Assembly: GCF_001707755.1 (NCBI RefSeq)
Contig: NZ_MBDL01000009.1
Coordinates: 248,001 to 312,000, forward strand
Direction: 5' to 3'
Source: Acinetobacter celticus
GTDB taxonomy: Bacteria; Pseudomonadota; Gammaproteobacteria; Pseudomonadales; Moraxellaceae
DNA: 64,000 nt
Positions 17,999 to 27,354 of this stretch are shown here, piece after piece; the stretch's first letter is position 1; each line of letters opens with the position of its first letter. A model generated the notes under the pieces. It did not search any database, was not told the origin of the DNA, and was given only the letters and a program-made list of their open reading frames with translations. The translations under genes and the position numbers were made by a program.

Positions 17999-18196
17999 TT
18001 AGTTTCCTACTTGACGCTCTACTTTATTATCGTTTTTAAAATCATTTTCGCGATTTGACCCATTCAGCACCTTGCATTCAATGTGCATAAACTGAATCAG
18101 CTCATGTTTTAAAACCCCAAATGAAACACAAAAAAATCGGATTACCATCTCATTTTTTATACTTCGTTATACATTTTTAAAAGCGCAGACTCGCCC

Positions 18197-18622
18197 TTAT
18201 TTAGCAAAATCGTTTGGTGGAATCGAATACGTTCCTGTCACATGCGCGACAGGATCATCCAAATCAACAGAATAAATCCAGACCTCGGCAACAATTAATG
18301 CTTTCCCTACTTTCATTAATTTACACGTCCCACGCAGGTTTTGGCTACCAGAGGGCTTACGTAAAAAATTAATATTCATATTGGTGGTCACAGCCAATCC
18401 CACAATCCCAATTTCACCCATAATGGCGACATACATGGCAAAATCAGCCAAGGCCATCATGGTTGGGCCAGAAATGGTATTTCCTGGTCGTAAATCATTT
18501 TCGCTCACACGCCACAATAAAGACGCGCCTTTTTCAGTCACGGCCTCAATATCACATTGAGCTAAACTTTGTGGAAAAAATTGCGTTAAAAATTGCAATA
18601 TCTCTTGCTGTGTACTGCGCAT
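18197..18622 (-). CDS. PaaI-family hotdog thioesterase
   Basis: About 141 residues of the PaaI/DUF4442 hotdog type, with RPGNTISGPTMMALADFAMYVAI carrying the Gly-X-X-X-Asp-type active site segment and NINFLRKP before the final strands. It probably hydrolyses acyl-CoA in the cytoplasm. ATG 18622 is preferred, with GGA 11 bases upstream. An earlier in-frame ATG at 18634 lies inside the hairpin that follows tmk. Confidence 0.83.
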   Translation of the reverse strand: MRSTQQEILQFLTQFFPQSLAQCDIEAVTEKGASLLWRVSENDLRPGNTISGPTMMALADFAMYVAIMGEIGIVGLAVTTNMNINFLRKPSGSQNLRGTCKLMKVGKALIVAEVWIYSVDLDDPVAHVTGTYSIPPNDFAK

Positions 18623-18624
18623 AA

Positions 18625-18662
18625 AAAAAATCATCCATAATCATTATCATGCATGATTTTTT
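18625..18662 (-). terminator. Possible terminator after tmk
   Basis: On the minus strand AAAAAATCAT and ATGATTTTTT pair across an 18-base AT-rich loop and end in T. The stem is weak, and it overlaps the start region of the following thioesterase gene, so transcription may read through. Confidence 0.5.
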
Positions 18663-18702
18663 AAATGATTTTACCGAACAAAGCTATGGCATTTTAAATA
18701 GA

Positions 18703-19305
18703 TTAAAAATACGTTAAAGCTTGCTCAAAAACCTGTTCTGGACTTTGAGATGCATCTAAACGCTTCACCCGTTCAGGATGGCGTACAGACAAAGTTTCAT
18801 AGCCGGCCCTTACTTTCTCAAAGAAAGTAACTTTCTCTTGTTCAAAGCGATCGAGTTCACCCCGTGCACGTGCTCGATTCATCCCAATTTCAATGGGTGC
18901 ATCTAGCCAAAAAGTGAAATCTGGCATACGACTGACAAAGTTAGCATTCAGCAACAGTAATTTGTCTTCACTTAAACCGCGACCAGCACATTGATAGGCA
19001 AAACTGGCATCGGTAAAACGGTCACACAGCACTGTTTTACCCGCTTCTAACGCAGGCAAAATCACTTGACTCAAATGTTGTGCACGAGCCGCATACATCA
19101 GTAGCAGTTCAGTGTCATTACACATTTTTTCTTCATGATTTACAGACAATAGCAATGCGCGAATTTGCTCTGCCATCGGTGTTCCACCCGGTTCACGGGT
19201 TAAGACCACATCTTGACCTTGTGCAATAAAATGATCATAAATTTTACGGATGAGCGTGGTTTTGCCAACCCCTTCGGTGCCTTCAAAACTAATAAACATG
19301 CTCAC
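18703..19305 (-). CDS. tmk: Thymidylate kinase
   Basis: Tmk phosphorylates dTMP to dTDP. The P-loop FEGTEGVGKTT is at residues 7-17, followed by the DRF motif in VLCDRFTDASFAYQ and a lid segment rich in Arg (ARARGELDRFEQE). The 200-residue length is typical. It starts three bases after the mltG stop. pabC-mltG-tmk is a common gammaproteobacterial order; holB does not follow here. Confidence 0.97.
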   Translation of the reverse strand: MSMFISFEGTEGVGKTTLIRKIYDHFIAQGQDVVLTREPGGTPMAEQIRALLLSVNHEEKMCNDTELLLMYAARAQHLSQVILPALEAGKTVLCDRFTDASFAYQCAGRGLSEDKLLLLNANFVSRMPDFTFWLDAPIEIGMNRARARGELDRFEQEKVTFFEKVRAGYETLSVRHPERVKRLDASQSPEQVFEQALTYF

Positions 19306-19308
19306 TCC

Positions 19309-20358
19309 TTAATTCTTTGAACGTATAACGGCAAGATAGTCCTGCACAGCGCGATTATGGTCCTGCAATGTTGCAGTAAAATTGTGCCCCCCATTACCTG
19401 TCGCCACAAAGTAAATATTGTTGGAACGATCTGGATGCATTGCGGCTTCAATGGCTTTTTTGCTTGGCAAGGCAATTGGTGTTGGCGGTAAGCCATTGAT
19501 GGTATAGGTGTTATATGCTGTTGGTGTACGTAAATCTTGACGGGTAATATTACCTGCATATTTATCACCCATACCATAAATAACGGTTGGGTCAGTCTGT
19601 AGGCGCATCCCTAATTTCAAACGACGGACAAATACACCCGACACTTGTTCAAGCTCTTTATCTAAACTGGTTTCTTTTTCTACAATTGAAGCCATGATTA
19701 GGGCTTCATATTTATCTTTATACGGTAAATCAGCTGCGCGATTCGCCCAAGCCTGATCCAATGCTTTCATTTGGCGCACATATAAATCTTTCAAAATTTT
19801 CTTGTCAGATTCACCTTTGGCAAAGAAATACGTATCTGGTGCAAACAAACCTTCAGGATGATGATACGGAATTTCTAAGGCTTTCAAGATTTCATCATGG
19901 GGCAAATGACTGATGTCGTGCGTCACCAACTGATCTTTTTTCAGAGTATCGATTAACTGTTTAAAGGTTGTGCCTTCAATCACTAAAATACGGTTCATCT
20001 GCGCATTATCAACATTGGAAATCATCTGCATGACTTCACGTACACTCATGCCTTGACGCACTTCATACACCCCTGCTTTTAAGGTGTCATGAATCATCAG
20101 TTTTTGATAAAGTTTTAATATAATTGGGAAACTTACTTTATCTTCTTTGGCTAAGCGGTCAATAAAACCCGAATAGGTATCGCCTTCGCCAATGGCCAGC
20201 ATTTGCTTTTTGCCTTCTATAGGATAAGCCTTAAATAGACTAGACCATAAAACAATGCAAAGTAGTACAACAAAGCCAACGGCAAACCCCAAAAAAACTT
20301 TCGGTTTAGACGTGGATTGTGAATTTTTCTTTTGGGCTTTTGGCTTGGCTGATGACAT
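19309..20358 (-). CDS. mltG: Endolytic peptidoglycan transglycosylase
   Basis: MltG is an inner-membrane lytic transglycosylase that cuts nascent glycan strands. One N-terminal membrane helix is seen (about residues 22-42). The YceG domain includes EGTTFKQLI, PEGLFAPDTYFF, the catalytic Glu in ASIVEKET, QTDPTVIYG and NTYTINGLPPTPIALPS. The 349-residue length is normal. It sits between pabC and tmk with gaps of only 2-3 bases, so all three should be cotranscribed. Confidence 0.96.
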   Translation of the reverse strand: MSSAKPKAQKKNSQSTSKPKVFLGFAVGFVVLLCIVLWSSLFKAYPIEGKKQMLAIGEGDTYSGFIDRLAKEDKVSFPIILKLYQKLMIHDTLKAGVYEVRQGMSVREVMQMISNVDNAQMNRILVIEGTTFKQLIDTLKKDQLVTHDISHLPHDEILKALEIPYHHPEGLFAPDTYFFAKGESDKKILKDLYVRQMKALDQAWANRAADLPYKDKYEALIMASIVEKETSLDKELEQVSGVFVRRLKLGMRLQTDPTVIYGMGDKYAGNITRQDLRTPTAYNTYTINGLPPTPIALPSKKAIEAAMHPDRSNNIYFVATGNGGHNFTATLQDHNRAVQDYLAVIRSKN

Positions 20359-20360
20359 AT

Positions 20361-21218
20361 TTAACGGATCTGATTCAATTGAAGCGTTTGAAATAGTTCA
20401 GTACAGGCCTGAACATCTAAAGGTTTTCCATTTAAACTGGATGCAATTTTCATGGGATGCAAAGCATTACAGAAGAAAACACTTTGAAATGTCGGTATTT
20501 CTTCCATATCGACCAATCGTTGTGTACACGTTATACCTTGCAATTGCATACGCGATAAAATTTCTGCGCGCATAGTCCCGTGCACGCCATTATAGCGAAG
20601 TTCGGGCGTAATCCACCTATCATTTATACGAATAAAACAATTACTGCTTACCCCTTCAACCACAGATCCCTGAATATCCATCACCAAGGCTTCTGCCCAA
20701 CCCTTCTGGTCTGCTTCTTGTTTCAACAGAACTTGTTCTAAACGGTTTAAGGTTTTTAGACCGACTAAATTCGGCATACTAAAACCAATCACTTGCTCTA
20801 AAACACCACTGGAAAAGGTTTCATACTCAAAATCGGCAAGCTCTTTCGGATAAAAAAACACCCAAACATCGGCAGGATGTTCTGGCAAGCTATAACCACG
20901 TTGCCCTTCACCACGGCTTAGAATAATTTTTAAAGTGCCACTTGCAGAAGAATTTTGTTGTTGAATCAATTGTATGCTTTGCTGAACCAAGTTTAAATTT
21001 GCGCCTAAGTACAAACGCTCATTACTGTTATGCAAACGAGCAAAATGTAAATCATTTAGCTCAAGAACACCCTGTCGCATACGAGCCGTACTAAAACATC
21101 CATCGCCATAATGAAATGCGCGGTCTAATACTGAAACGGTATTCATTTCTTGTGCATTCTTAAAACATTGCATTAAAAAGACTTCCTGTTCATCGGCTTC
21201 TAGTTTAAGAACAGTCAC
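20361..21218 (-). CDS. pabC: Aminodeoxychorismate lyase
   Basis: PabC is a fold-type IV PLP enzyme that releases pyruvate from 4-amino-4-deoxychorismate to form p-aminobenzoate for folate. The PLP lysine is Lys155 in [27 protein letters not shown] at the N-terminus and EGVSSNCFI are family motifs. It is 285 residues long and first of the pabC-mltG-tmk block. The gene is divergent from sbp across a 119-bp region containing an AT-rich element that is copied further downstream. Confidence 0.93.
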   Translation of the reverse strand: MTVLKLEADEQEVFLMQCFKNAQEMNTVSVLDRAFHYGDGCFSTARMRQGVLELNDLHFARLHNSNERLYLGANLNLVQQSIQLIQQQNSSASGTLKIILSRGEGQRGYSLPEHPADVWVFFYPKELADFEYETFSSGVLEQVIGFSMPNLVGLKTLNRLEQVLLKQEADQKGWAEALVMDIQGSVVEGVSSNCFIRINDRWITPELRYNGVHGTMRAEILSRMQLQGITCTQRLVDMEEIPTFQSVFFCNALHPMKIASSLNGKPLDVQACTELFQTLQLNQIR

Positions 21219-21236
21219 ACTGGTTTGATAGCTTTT

Positions 21237-21300
21237 TTATTCATATAAAATTCATTTCTTCTTATTTTTTCATCATAAAAGTTAACGTTACTCTTTGCCT
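21237..21300 (+). promoter_or_regulatory. Upstream region of sbp, first copy of a duplicated AT-rich control element
   Basis: The block starting TTATTCATATAAAATTCATT and ending near 21300 lies about 100 bases before the sbp ATG. A clearly related block occurs at 22420-22485 before the degenerate sbp copy. The TTCAT-type direct repeats could be a CysB-family site, as is usual for sulfate uptake genes, but no experimentally defined site is recognised. Confidence 0.5.
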
Positions 21301-21337
21301 TGTCATCACACCTATTTCAAATTTCAAGGATATCCAC

Positions 21338-22342
21338 ATGCGTACATTAAAAATTGGGGTTTTAGCCATACTTATTTCAGCAACATCATTTAGTGCCCTT
21401 GCAAAAGACTTTTTAAATGTCTCTTACGACCCCACTCGTGAATTGTATGAAAACTTTAATAAAGAATTTGGCAGTTATTGGAAAAAAAATACAGGTCAAG
21501 ACATTAACTTTAAACAATCGCATGGTGGTTCTGGTAAACAAGCCCGCTCGGTCATTGATGGTTTAGATGCCGATGTAGTGACCTTAGCTTTAGCCGCCGA
21601 TATTGATGCTATTGCAGAAAAATCAAATTTATTGCCAAAAGACTGGCAGAAAAAATTCCCAAACAATTCGACACCGTATACATCAACCATTGTATTTTTA
21701 GTACGTAAGGGCAACCCAAAAGGCATTAAAGATTGGGGCGATTTAATTAAAAATGATGTCGGTATTATTACCCCAAACCCAAAAACATCGGGTGGTGCGC
21801 GCTGGAACTATTTGGCAGCTTGGGCTTGGGCCAAACATCAAGCGGGTGGAACTGATGCCAAAGCACAAGAATTTGTCCGTCAAATTTATAAAAATACCAA
21901 AGTGCTTGATTCTGGCGCACGTGGCGCAACCACAACATTTGCTGAACGTGGTATTGGCGACGTATTACTGGCTTGGGAAAATGAAGCCCATTTAGCCTTA
22001 CGTGAACAACCCGGAAAATTCGAAATTGTGACTCCGTCGCTGTCTATTTTGGCTGAACCTCCTGTCGCAATTGTCGAAAAAAATGCCCAAAAAGATGGCA
22101 ACCTAACCCTTGCCAAAGCCTATTTGAATTATCTTTATTCCCCTGCAGGTCAGACTATTGCTGCCAACAATTTTTACCGTCCACGCAATACAGCAGTCGC
22201 AGCCAAATATAAAACCGTATTCAAACCTTTAAAACTGGTCACGATTGATAAAGAATTTGGAGGGTGGAGCAAAGTGCAAAAACGTCACTTTGAAAATGGT
22301 GGTGTGTTCGATCAAATCGTCAAAACCAACAGCACCAAATAA
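21338..22342 (+). CDS. sbp: Periplasmic sulfate-binding protein
   Basis: This is the substrate-binding protein of the CysTWA sulfate/thiosulfate importer. A signal peptide covers about residues 1-22 (ending SALA). The mature protein begins [15 protein letters not shown] and includes [16 protein letters not shown] and [14 protein letters not shown], both diagnostic of Sbp. It is 334 residues long. AAGGA at 21326-21330 serves as ribosome site. A decayed second copy with its own upstream element follows, and the permease genes begin about 1.1 kb downstream after an alpha/beta hydrolase gene. Confidence 0.96.
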   Translation: MRTLKIGVLAILISATSFSALAKDFLNVSYDPTRELYENFNKEFGSYWKKNTGQDINFKQSHGGSGKQARSVIDGLDADVVTLALAADIDAIAEKSNLLPKDWQKKFPNNSTPYTSTIVFLVRKGNPKGIKDWGDLIKNDVGIITPNPKTSGGARWNYLAAWAWAKHQAGGTDAKAQEFVRQIYKNTKVLDSGARGATTTFAERGIGDVLLAWENEAHLALREQPGKFEIVTPSLSILAEPPVAIVEKNAQKDGNLTLAKAYLNYLYSPAGQTIAANNFYRPRNTAVAAKYKTVFKPLKLVTIDKEFGGWSKVQKRHFENGGVFDQIVKTNSTK

Positions 22343-22419
22343 TTAAAAACCAATAGGAAAAAACTGGCATTTTTTTATTGCTTGAATACTTGAAGTGTAG
22401 AGTAACCAACATATCTCTT

Positions 22420-22485
22420 TTATTCATATAGAATTCATTTTTTATTATTTTTTATGCATAAAAGAAGGCGTTATTCTGTCTTTAT
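22420..22485 (+). promoter_or_regulatory. Second copy of the sbp upstream element
   Basis: TTATTCATATAGAATTCATT and the following AT-rich bases match the region upstream of sbp, at the same distance (about 100 bases) before the ATG of the degenerate copy. It may still supply a promoter for the alpha/beta hydrolase and cysTWA genes. Confidence 0.55.
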
Positions 22486-22518
22486 GTTACAAAATCATTC
22501 AGCATATTAGAGGTCTAC

Positions 22519-22748
22519 ATGAGCATTCCAACGCTTTCATTGGGTGCAGTCAAAAGACCTTTTCAATGTGTTTTATGATCCAATGCTTGAACGCTCTAAA
22601 AGTGTCAATCAAACATTTGGCAAATATTGAAAAAGTCGTACCAGTCAAAAAATTAATTTTAAACAGCTTTATGGTCGCTCTACTAAGCAAGCCCATAATG
22701 GTGGTTTTTCTCGACCAAAGCGTAAAAGCAAATAGCACTGAAAAATAG
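22519..22748 (+). pseudogene. Internally deleted, frameshifted copy of sbp
   Basis: From 22553 one frame reads KDLFNVFYDPMLERSKSV, then after an in-frame TGA continues through KINFKQLYGRSTKQA. This tracks sbp residues 23-69 ([15 protein letters not shown] to [14 protein letters not shown]). Directly after KQA the sequence jumps to the sbp 3' end: HNGG, then in a shifted frame FLDQSVKANSTEK and a stop, against [11 protein letters not shown] in sbp. About 250 codons (roughly 70-319) are deleted, with at least two frameshifts and one stop. The start at 22519 and the upstream region are also preserved. It is a dead tandem duplicate. Confidence 0.88.
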
Positions 22749-22774
22749 TACCAGAAGGATGAAGGAGTAACGAC

Positions 22775-23380
22775 ATGACTCATACTGTAATTGTTCCGGG
22801 TGTTGGTGGTAGTGAAAATACTCACTGGCAATCATGGTTACAACGCCAATTCATGTCGTGCTCTCGTGTGCATCAAGCCAATTGGAATCATCCTGTATTA
22901 AAGGATTGGGTGGCACAGTTTGTAAAAACTGTCACGCCAATTCAGGACGATATTCAAATTGTGGCGCATAGTTTTGGTTGCTTAACAACGGTGGCAGCAC
23001 TAGCACAGCACCCAGAACTCAAACCTAAAATCAAAAAAATGATTTTAGTTGCACCTGCAAACCCTGCTCGTTTTGGTGATGCGGGTTTCGCCCATGATAG
23101 TCAAAATGATTATGCTACGTATTTTCATCAATTAAAAATTGATGTACCAACCACTCTGCTCATTAGTGAAAATGACCCTTGGCTGACCTTTAAAGATGCC
23201 AAGCACCTTGCAAAAACTTGGAAATTAAAGCCAATCAACATGGGCTTAGCAGGTCACATTAATGTTGCATCGGGTTATGGCCCTTTTCCTGAAATTTTTG
23301 ATTATTTAATTTCAGAAAAAACCATGCAACATATTAATATTACTGATGAGCACAAGTACTTATTTAAATTTGCAATTTAG
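22775..23380 (+). CDS. RBBP9/YdeN-family alpha/beta hydrolase
   Basis: The 201-residue protein has the RBBP9/YdeN serine hydrolase layout. It begins VIVPGVGGSENTHWQSWL and has a nucleophile Ser66 in AHSFG, an Asp in SENDPWL and a His in AGHINVASGYG. It is cytoplasmic with no signal peptide. The substrate is unknown. It sits inside the sulfate uptake locus, between the sbp copies and cysT, with a GAAGGAG ribosome site, so it may be coregulated with sulfur assimilation; a role in sulfur metabolism is only inference. Confidence 0.88.
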   Translation: MTHTVIVPGVGGSENTHWQSWLQRQFMSCSRVHQANWNHPVLKDWVAQFVKTVTPIQDDIQIVAHSFGCLTTVAALAQHPELKPKIKKMILVAPANPARFGDAGFAHDSQNDYATYFHQLKIDVPTTLLISENDPWLTFKDAKHLAKTWKLKPINMGLAGHINVASGYGPFPEIFDYLISEKTMQHINITDEHKYLFKFAI

Positions 23381-23458
23381 TCTTTGCAAATTATGCTTGA
23401 TCCGAATTTTTATCTTTACTGACTGTATTTAATCAATTTTCTCTTTTTGGGAGTCATC

Positions 23459-24292
23459 ATGTCACAGCGATCCCGAGTGCTGCCAGGATTTGGTCTTTCT
23501 CTAGGCTTTACCCTAGCGTATTTATCATTAATTGTACTGATTCCTTTGTCTGCGGTTTTTATTAAATCATTAGACATTGGTTGGGACGGTTTATGGGAAA
23601 TTTTAAGCTCAGAACGTATCTTAAAATCTTTACAATTAAGTTTTAGCACCGCCATTATTGCAGCCTTAATCAATGTAGTCTTTGGTTTATTATTGGCATG
23701 GTGCTTAGTACGCTACAGTTTTCCGGGTAAACGTATTGTTGATGCATTGGTAGATTTACCTTTTGCACTGCCAACGGCTGTTGCGGGTATTGCCCTAACG
23801 TCTTTATATGCACCCACAGGATGGCTTGGTCAATATCTAGAACCTTTAGGGATTAAAGTTGCCTATACCCCAATCGGGATTACGTTGGCACTGATTTTTA
23901 TTGGTATTCCATTTGTTGTGCGTACTGTCCAGCCTGTATTAAGTGACCTTGAAACCGAATTGGAAGAAGCCGCTTCTGCTTTAGGTGCAAACCGTTTTCA
24001 AATTATTACTAAAATTATTTTGCCTATTTTGCTTCCTGCGCTCATTACAGGTTTTGCTTTGGCATTTGCACGTGGTGTCGGCGAATACGGTTCGGTGATT
24101 TTTATTGCAGGTAACCAACCCTTTGAAACAGAAATTGCCCCACTGATGATTATTTCGCGCTTAGAAGAATATGACTATGCAGGTGCAACAACCATTGCCG
24201 TAGTGATGTTGGTGATTTCATTTACGATTTTATTTTTGATTAATTTAGTTCAAGCATGGGCAAGCCGTCGTACGGGGAGAACTGCACAATGA
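23459..24292 (+). CDS. cysT: Sulfate/thiosulfate ABC transporter permease CysT
   Basis: About 277 residues with six membrane segments and the binding-protein-dependent permease motif [21 protein letters not shown], which contacts the ATPase. The start is ATG 23459, with GGGAG at 23449-23453; the longer frame begins with a TTG. The stop overlaps cysW (ATGA at 24289), so the two permeases are translationally coupled. It forms the membrane channel with CysW. Confidence 0.95.
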   Translation: MSQRSRVLPGFGLSLGFTLAYLSLIVLIPLSAVFIKSLDIGWDGLWEILSSERILKSLQLSFSTAIIAALINVVFGLLLAWCLVRYSFPGKRIVDALVDLPFALPTAVAGIALTSLYAPTGWLGQYLEPLGIKVAYTPIGITLALIFIGIPFVVRTVQPVLSDLETELEEAASALGANRFQIITKIILPILLPALITGFALAFARGVGEYGSVIFIAGNQPFETEIAPLMIISRLEEYDYAGATTIAVVMLVISFTILFLINLVQAWASRRTGRTAQ

Positions 24293-25182
24293 GTTCACAT
24301 ACCAACAGCAACGCCTTAGCTAAAAAACTACAATCACGCGATGCCACACGTGAACCCGCTATCGTCCGTATCATCTTAATTAGCATTGCACTTATTTTCT
24401 TTTTAAGTTGCTTAATGTTGCCCCTGATTTTGGTTTTTGTAGAAGCCTTTAAACAAGGTGTTGGGGTTTATTTTCAAGCTTTGGTCAACCCAGACACCTT
24501 ATCAGCAGTGAAGTTAACCTTATTGACGGCAGCCATTGCTGTGCCTTTGAACGTGGTATTTGGTGTCGCTGCAGCATGGTCGGTTGCTAAGTTTAATTTC
24601 CGTGGTAAATCTATTTTAACCACCATTATTGATATGCCATTTTCAGTTTCACCGGTCATTGCAGGTCTAATGTTGGTACTGATTTTTGGTACACAAGGCT
24701 GGTTTGGTGGTTGGCTGATGGATCATGATATTAAAGTGCTATATGCCGTTCCTGCTATTGTCATGGCGACGATCTTTATTACTGTACCTTTTGTTGCACG
24801 TGAATTGATTCCACTGATGGAAGCACAAGGCACTGAAGAAGAAGAAGCGGCAATTGTACTGGGTGCAAATGGCTGGCAAACCTTTTGGAAAGTGACACTT
24901 CCCAATATTAAATGGGGTTTAATTTACGGCGTAATTCTGTGTAATGCCCGTGCAATGGGTGAGTTTGGTGCAGTATCTGTGGTTTCTGGTCATATTCGCG
25001 GCGAAACCAATACCCTGCCACTACACGTCGAAATCCTTTATAACGAATATACCTTCAGTGCAGCCTTTGCTGTTTCATCCCTCTTGGCATTACTGGCAAT
25101 TGTCACCCTCATCTTAAAAACATGGGTCGAAATTCGTCAAGAAAAACAAGACCAACGCAATGAAGATTCAACTGCTTCTTAA
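24289..25182 (+). CDS. cysW: Sulfate/thiosulfate ABC transporter permease CysW
   Basis: A 297-residue permease. The start ATG at 24289 overlaps the cysT stop and has GGGGAGA just upstream, so the in-frame ATG at 24256 is unlikely. Six membrane segments are seen, with the coupling motif [22 protein letters not shown] and the sulfate-permease C-terminal motif [21 protein letters not shown]. It pairs with CysT. cysA starts 11 bases after its stop. Confidence 0.95.
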   Translation: MSSHTNSNALAKKLQSRDATREPAIVRIILISIALIFFLSCLMLPLILVFVEAFKQGVGVYFQALVNPDTLSAVKLTLLTAAIAVPLNVVFGVAAAWSVAKFNFRGKSILTTIIDMPFSVSPVIAGLMLVLIFGTQGWFGGWLMDHDIKVLYAVPAIVMATIFITVPFVARELIPLMEAQGTEEEEAAIVLGANGWQTFWKVTLPNIKWGLIYGVILCNARAMGEFGAVSVVSGHIRGETNTLPLHVEILYNEYTFSAAFAVSSLLALLAIVTLILKTWVEIRQEKQDQRNEDSTAS

Positions 25183-25193
25183 GGAATGACCTC

Positions 25194-26255
25194 ATGAGTA
25201 TTCAAGTAAAAAATATTGAAAAACACTTTGGTGCATTCCACGCACTGAACAATATCTCTTTAGATTTTCCAGATGGCCAATTGGTAGCATTATTGGGGCC
25301 ATCGGGCTGTGGTAAAACCACCCTACTGCGTATTATTGCGGGTTTAGAGTCTGCAGACGGCGGTCAAGTTATTTTAGAGGGTGAAGATGCAACCAATGTT
25401 CACGTGCGTGAACGTGAAGTTGGTTTTGTATTTCAGCACTATGCCCTGTTCCGACACATGACTGTGTTTGAAAACATTGCTTTTGGTTTACGTGTACGCC
25501 CACGTTCAACACGCCCAAATGAAGCAGAAATTAAAAAGCGTGTGACCCGTTTGCTAGATTTGGTGCAATTGAGCTTTTTAGCTGACCGTTATCCTGCACA
25601 GCTTTCTGGCGGTCAACGTCAACGTATTGCACTTGCACGCGCCTTAGCAGTTGAACCACGTGTATTATTACTCGATGAACCTTTTGGTGCTTTAGATGCC
25701 AAAGTTCGTAAAGAACTACGCCGTTGGTTACGGACTTTACATGACGAATTACACATCACTTCTATTTTTGTCACACACGATCAGGAAGAAGCCCTTGAAG
25801 TAGCTGACCAAATTATTGTGATGAACAAAGGAAATGTCGAACAGATTGGTTCACCACGTGAAGTCTATGAAAAACCTGCTACGCCATTTGTATTTGACTT
25901 TTTAGGACAAGCCAACCGCTTTGAAGGTCAAAATAGCAACGGCATCATTCAAATTGGGGAAGACCGCATTCAATTGCCACAACAACCCAATGCGCCACAA
26001 GGATCAGTCATTGCCTTTGCACGTCCAAATGAACTTCGTATTCATGCACAGCCTCAGGACAATGCCATTCAAGCCACCTTCCTTCGTGAAATCTGGATTG
26101 CAGGAAAAGTTTTAGCCGAACTACAAGATCGTCAAGGCAACTTAATTGAAATTTCACTGACGCCAGATGAAGCTAAATTGCATCAATACCGTCCAAACCA
26201 AACCGTTTGGCTCAGTGCATCTGCTTTGCATTTATTTGAAAACCAAGTCGCTTAA
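25194..26255 (+). CDS. cysA: Sulfate/thiosulfate ABC transporter ATPase CysA
   Basis: The 353-residue ATPase drives CysTW import. Walker [10 protein letters not shown], the signature LSGGQRQR, Walker [15 protein letters not shown] and the switch His in VTHD are all present. A C-terminal TOBE-like regulatory domain follows from about residue 240. AAGGAATG sits before the ATG. It is the last transport gene; a CysB-like regulator follows 50 bases downstream. Confidence 0.96.
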   Translation: MSIQVKNIEKHFGAFHALNNISLDFPDGQLVALLGPSGCGKTTLLRIIAGLESADGGQVILEGEDATNVHVREREVGFVFQHYALFRHMTVFENIAFGLRVRPRSTRPNEAEIKKRVTRLLDLVQLSFLADRYPAQLSGGQRQRIALARALAVEPRVLLLDEPFGALDAKVRKELRRWLRTLHDELHITSIFVTHDQEEALEVADQIIVMNKGNVEQIGSPREVYEKPATPFVFDFLGQANRFEGQNSNGIIQIGEDRIQLPQQPNAPQGSVIAFARPNELRIHAQPQDNAIQATFLREIWIAGKVLAELQDRQGNLIEISLTPDEAKLHQYRPNQTVWLSASALHLFENQVA

Positions 26256-26305
26256 GGCTTTATGATGGGGTATAGCACCCCGTCAACTTAGAGGTACGCA
26301 ACAAC

Positions 26306-27229
26306 ATGAATTTCCAACAACTTAGAATTATTAGAGAAACAGTTAGACAGAATTTCAACTTAACTGAAGCGTCGGCGGCCTTATATACCTCACAATCGGG
26401 TGTGAGTAAGCATATTAAAGACTTGGAAGATGAATTAGGTGTTCAGCTATTTATTCGTAAAGGCAAACGCTTATTGGGCCTAACTGAGCCCGGTCAATCT
26501 TTATTGGGTATTGTAGAGCGCATGTTGGTCGATGCAGATAATATTAAACGTCTTGCAGATGACTTTAACAAAGTCGATGAAGGCACATTGACGATTGCCA
26601 CCACACATACGCAAGCACGTTATGTTTTACCGCCAATTGTGAATCAGTTTAAAAAAGATTTTCCAAAAGTTCACCTCATTTTGCAACAGGCCAGCCCTGT
26701 CGAAATTACTGAAATGCTTTTAAAAGGTGATGCCGATATTGGGATTGCCACGGAATCGTTAACAACCGAAGATAATTTGGCCAGCGTGCCATTTTATAAT
26801 TGGCAACACAGCATTATTACCCCACAAAATCATCCACTGACATTCAATGAAAATATCAGCATTGAAGATTTATCACATTATCCTATCATTACCTATCATG
26901 GTGGCTTCACAGGTCGCTCTAAAATTGATGAGGCCTTTGAAGAGGCCGGCTTTGATGTTGATATTGTGATGTCTGCCCTAGATGCCGACGTCATTAAAAC
27001 CTATGTCGAACTGAACATGGGCGTGGGTATTGTCAACAATGTTGCCTATGATGCAGAACGTGATTACCGTTTAAAACAAATTGCAACTGATCTTTTTGGC
27101 ATTAACACCACATGGCTTGCCGTACGCAAAGGACATCTATTACGTGGCTATGGCTATGAATTTATTTCTCTGTGCTCACCAGATGCAGATGTGAAAGCTT
27201 TAAAAAAAGTGGCTTATCCAGAAGACTAA
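26306..27229 (+). CDS. cysB: CysB/Cbl-type LysR-family regulator of sulfur assimilation
   Basis: The 307-residue LysR-type protein begins MNFQQLRIIRETVRQNFNLT, the CysB-specific start, with a helix-turn-helix in LTEASAALYTSQSGVSKHIK. The effector domain contains THTQARYVLPP and the TYHGGFTGRSKID loop known in CysB/Cbl for binding sulfate or N-acetylserine. Its place behind cysTWA fits activation of the sulfate uptake genes. Whether it should be called CysB or Cbl cannot be decided from sequence alone. Confidence 0.9.
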   Translation: MNFQQLRIIRETVRQNFNLTEASAALYTSQSGVSKHIKDLEDELGVQLFIRKGKRLLGLTEPGQSLLGIVERMLVDADNIKRLADDFNKVDEGTLTIATTHTQARYVLPPIVNQFKKDFPKVHLILQQASPVEITEMLLKGDADIGIATESLTTEDNLASVPFYNWQHSIITPQNHPLTFNENISIEDLSHYPIITYHGGFTGRSKIDEAFEEAGFDVDIVMSALDADVIKTYVELNMGVGIVNNVAYDAERDYRLKQIATDLFGINTTWLAVRKGHLLRGYGYEFISLCSPDADVKALKKVAYPED

Positions 27230-27242
27230 ATAAAATAAACCA

Positions 27243-27271
27243 CAAAAAAAGAGACCTAGGTCTCTTTTTTT
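27243..27271. terminator. Terminator after the sulfate locus
   Basis: AAAAAAGAGACC and GGTCTCTTTTTT form a nearly complete palindrome with a two-base centre, followed by T runs. It ends the cysTWA-cysB transcript before the FadL-like gene. Confidence 0.88.
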
Positions 27272-27354
27272 AAGCGTAAATTTTTTTTTATTATCACATA
27301 ATTACTACACATTAAAAAAACAAAAAACACTTTAAATTCTAGGCCAGATTGATT

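Noticed and set aside
22550..22831. ORFs on both strands in the sbp remnant (including a plus-strand frame 22566-22748)
   Set aside because: The region is explained as a frameshifted, internally deleted sbp copy; only the last codons of the plus frame match sbp.
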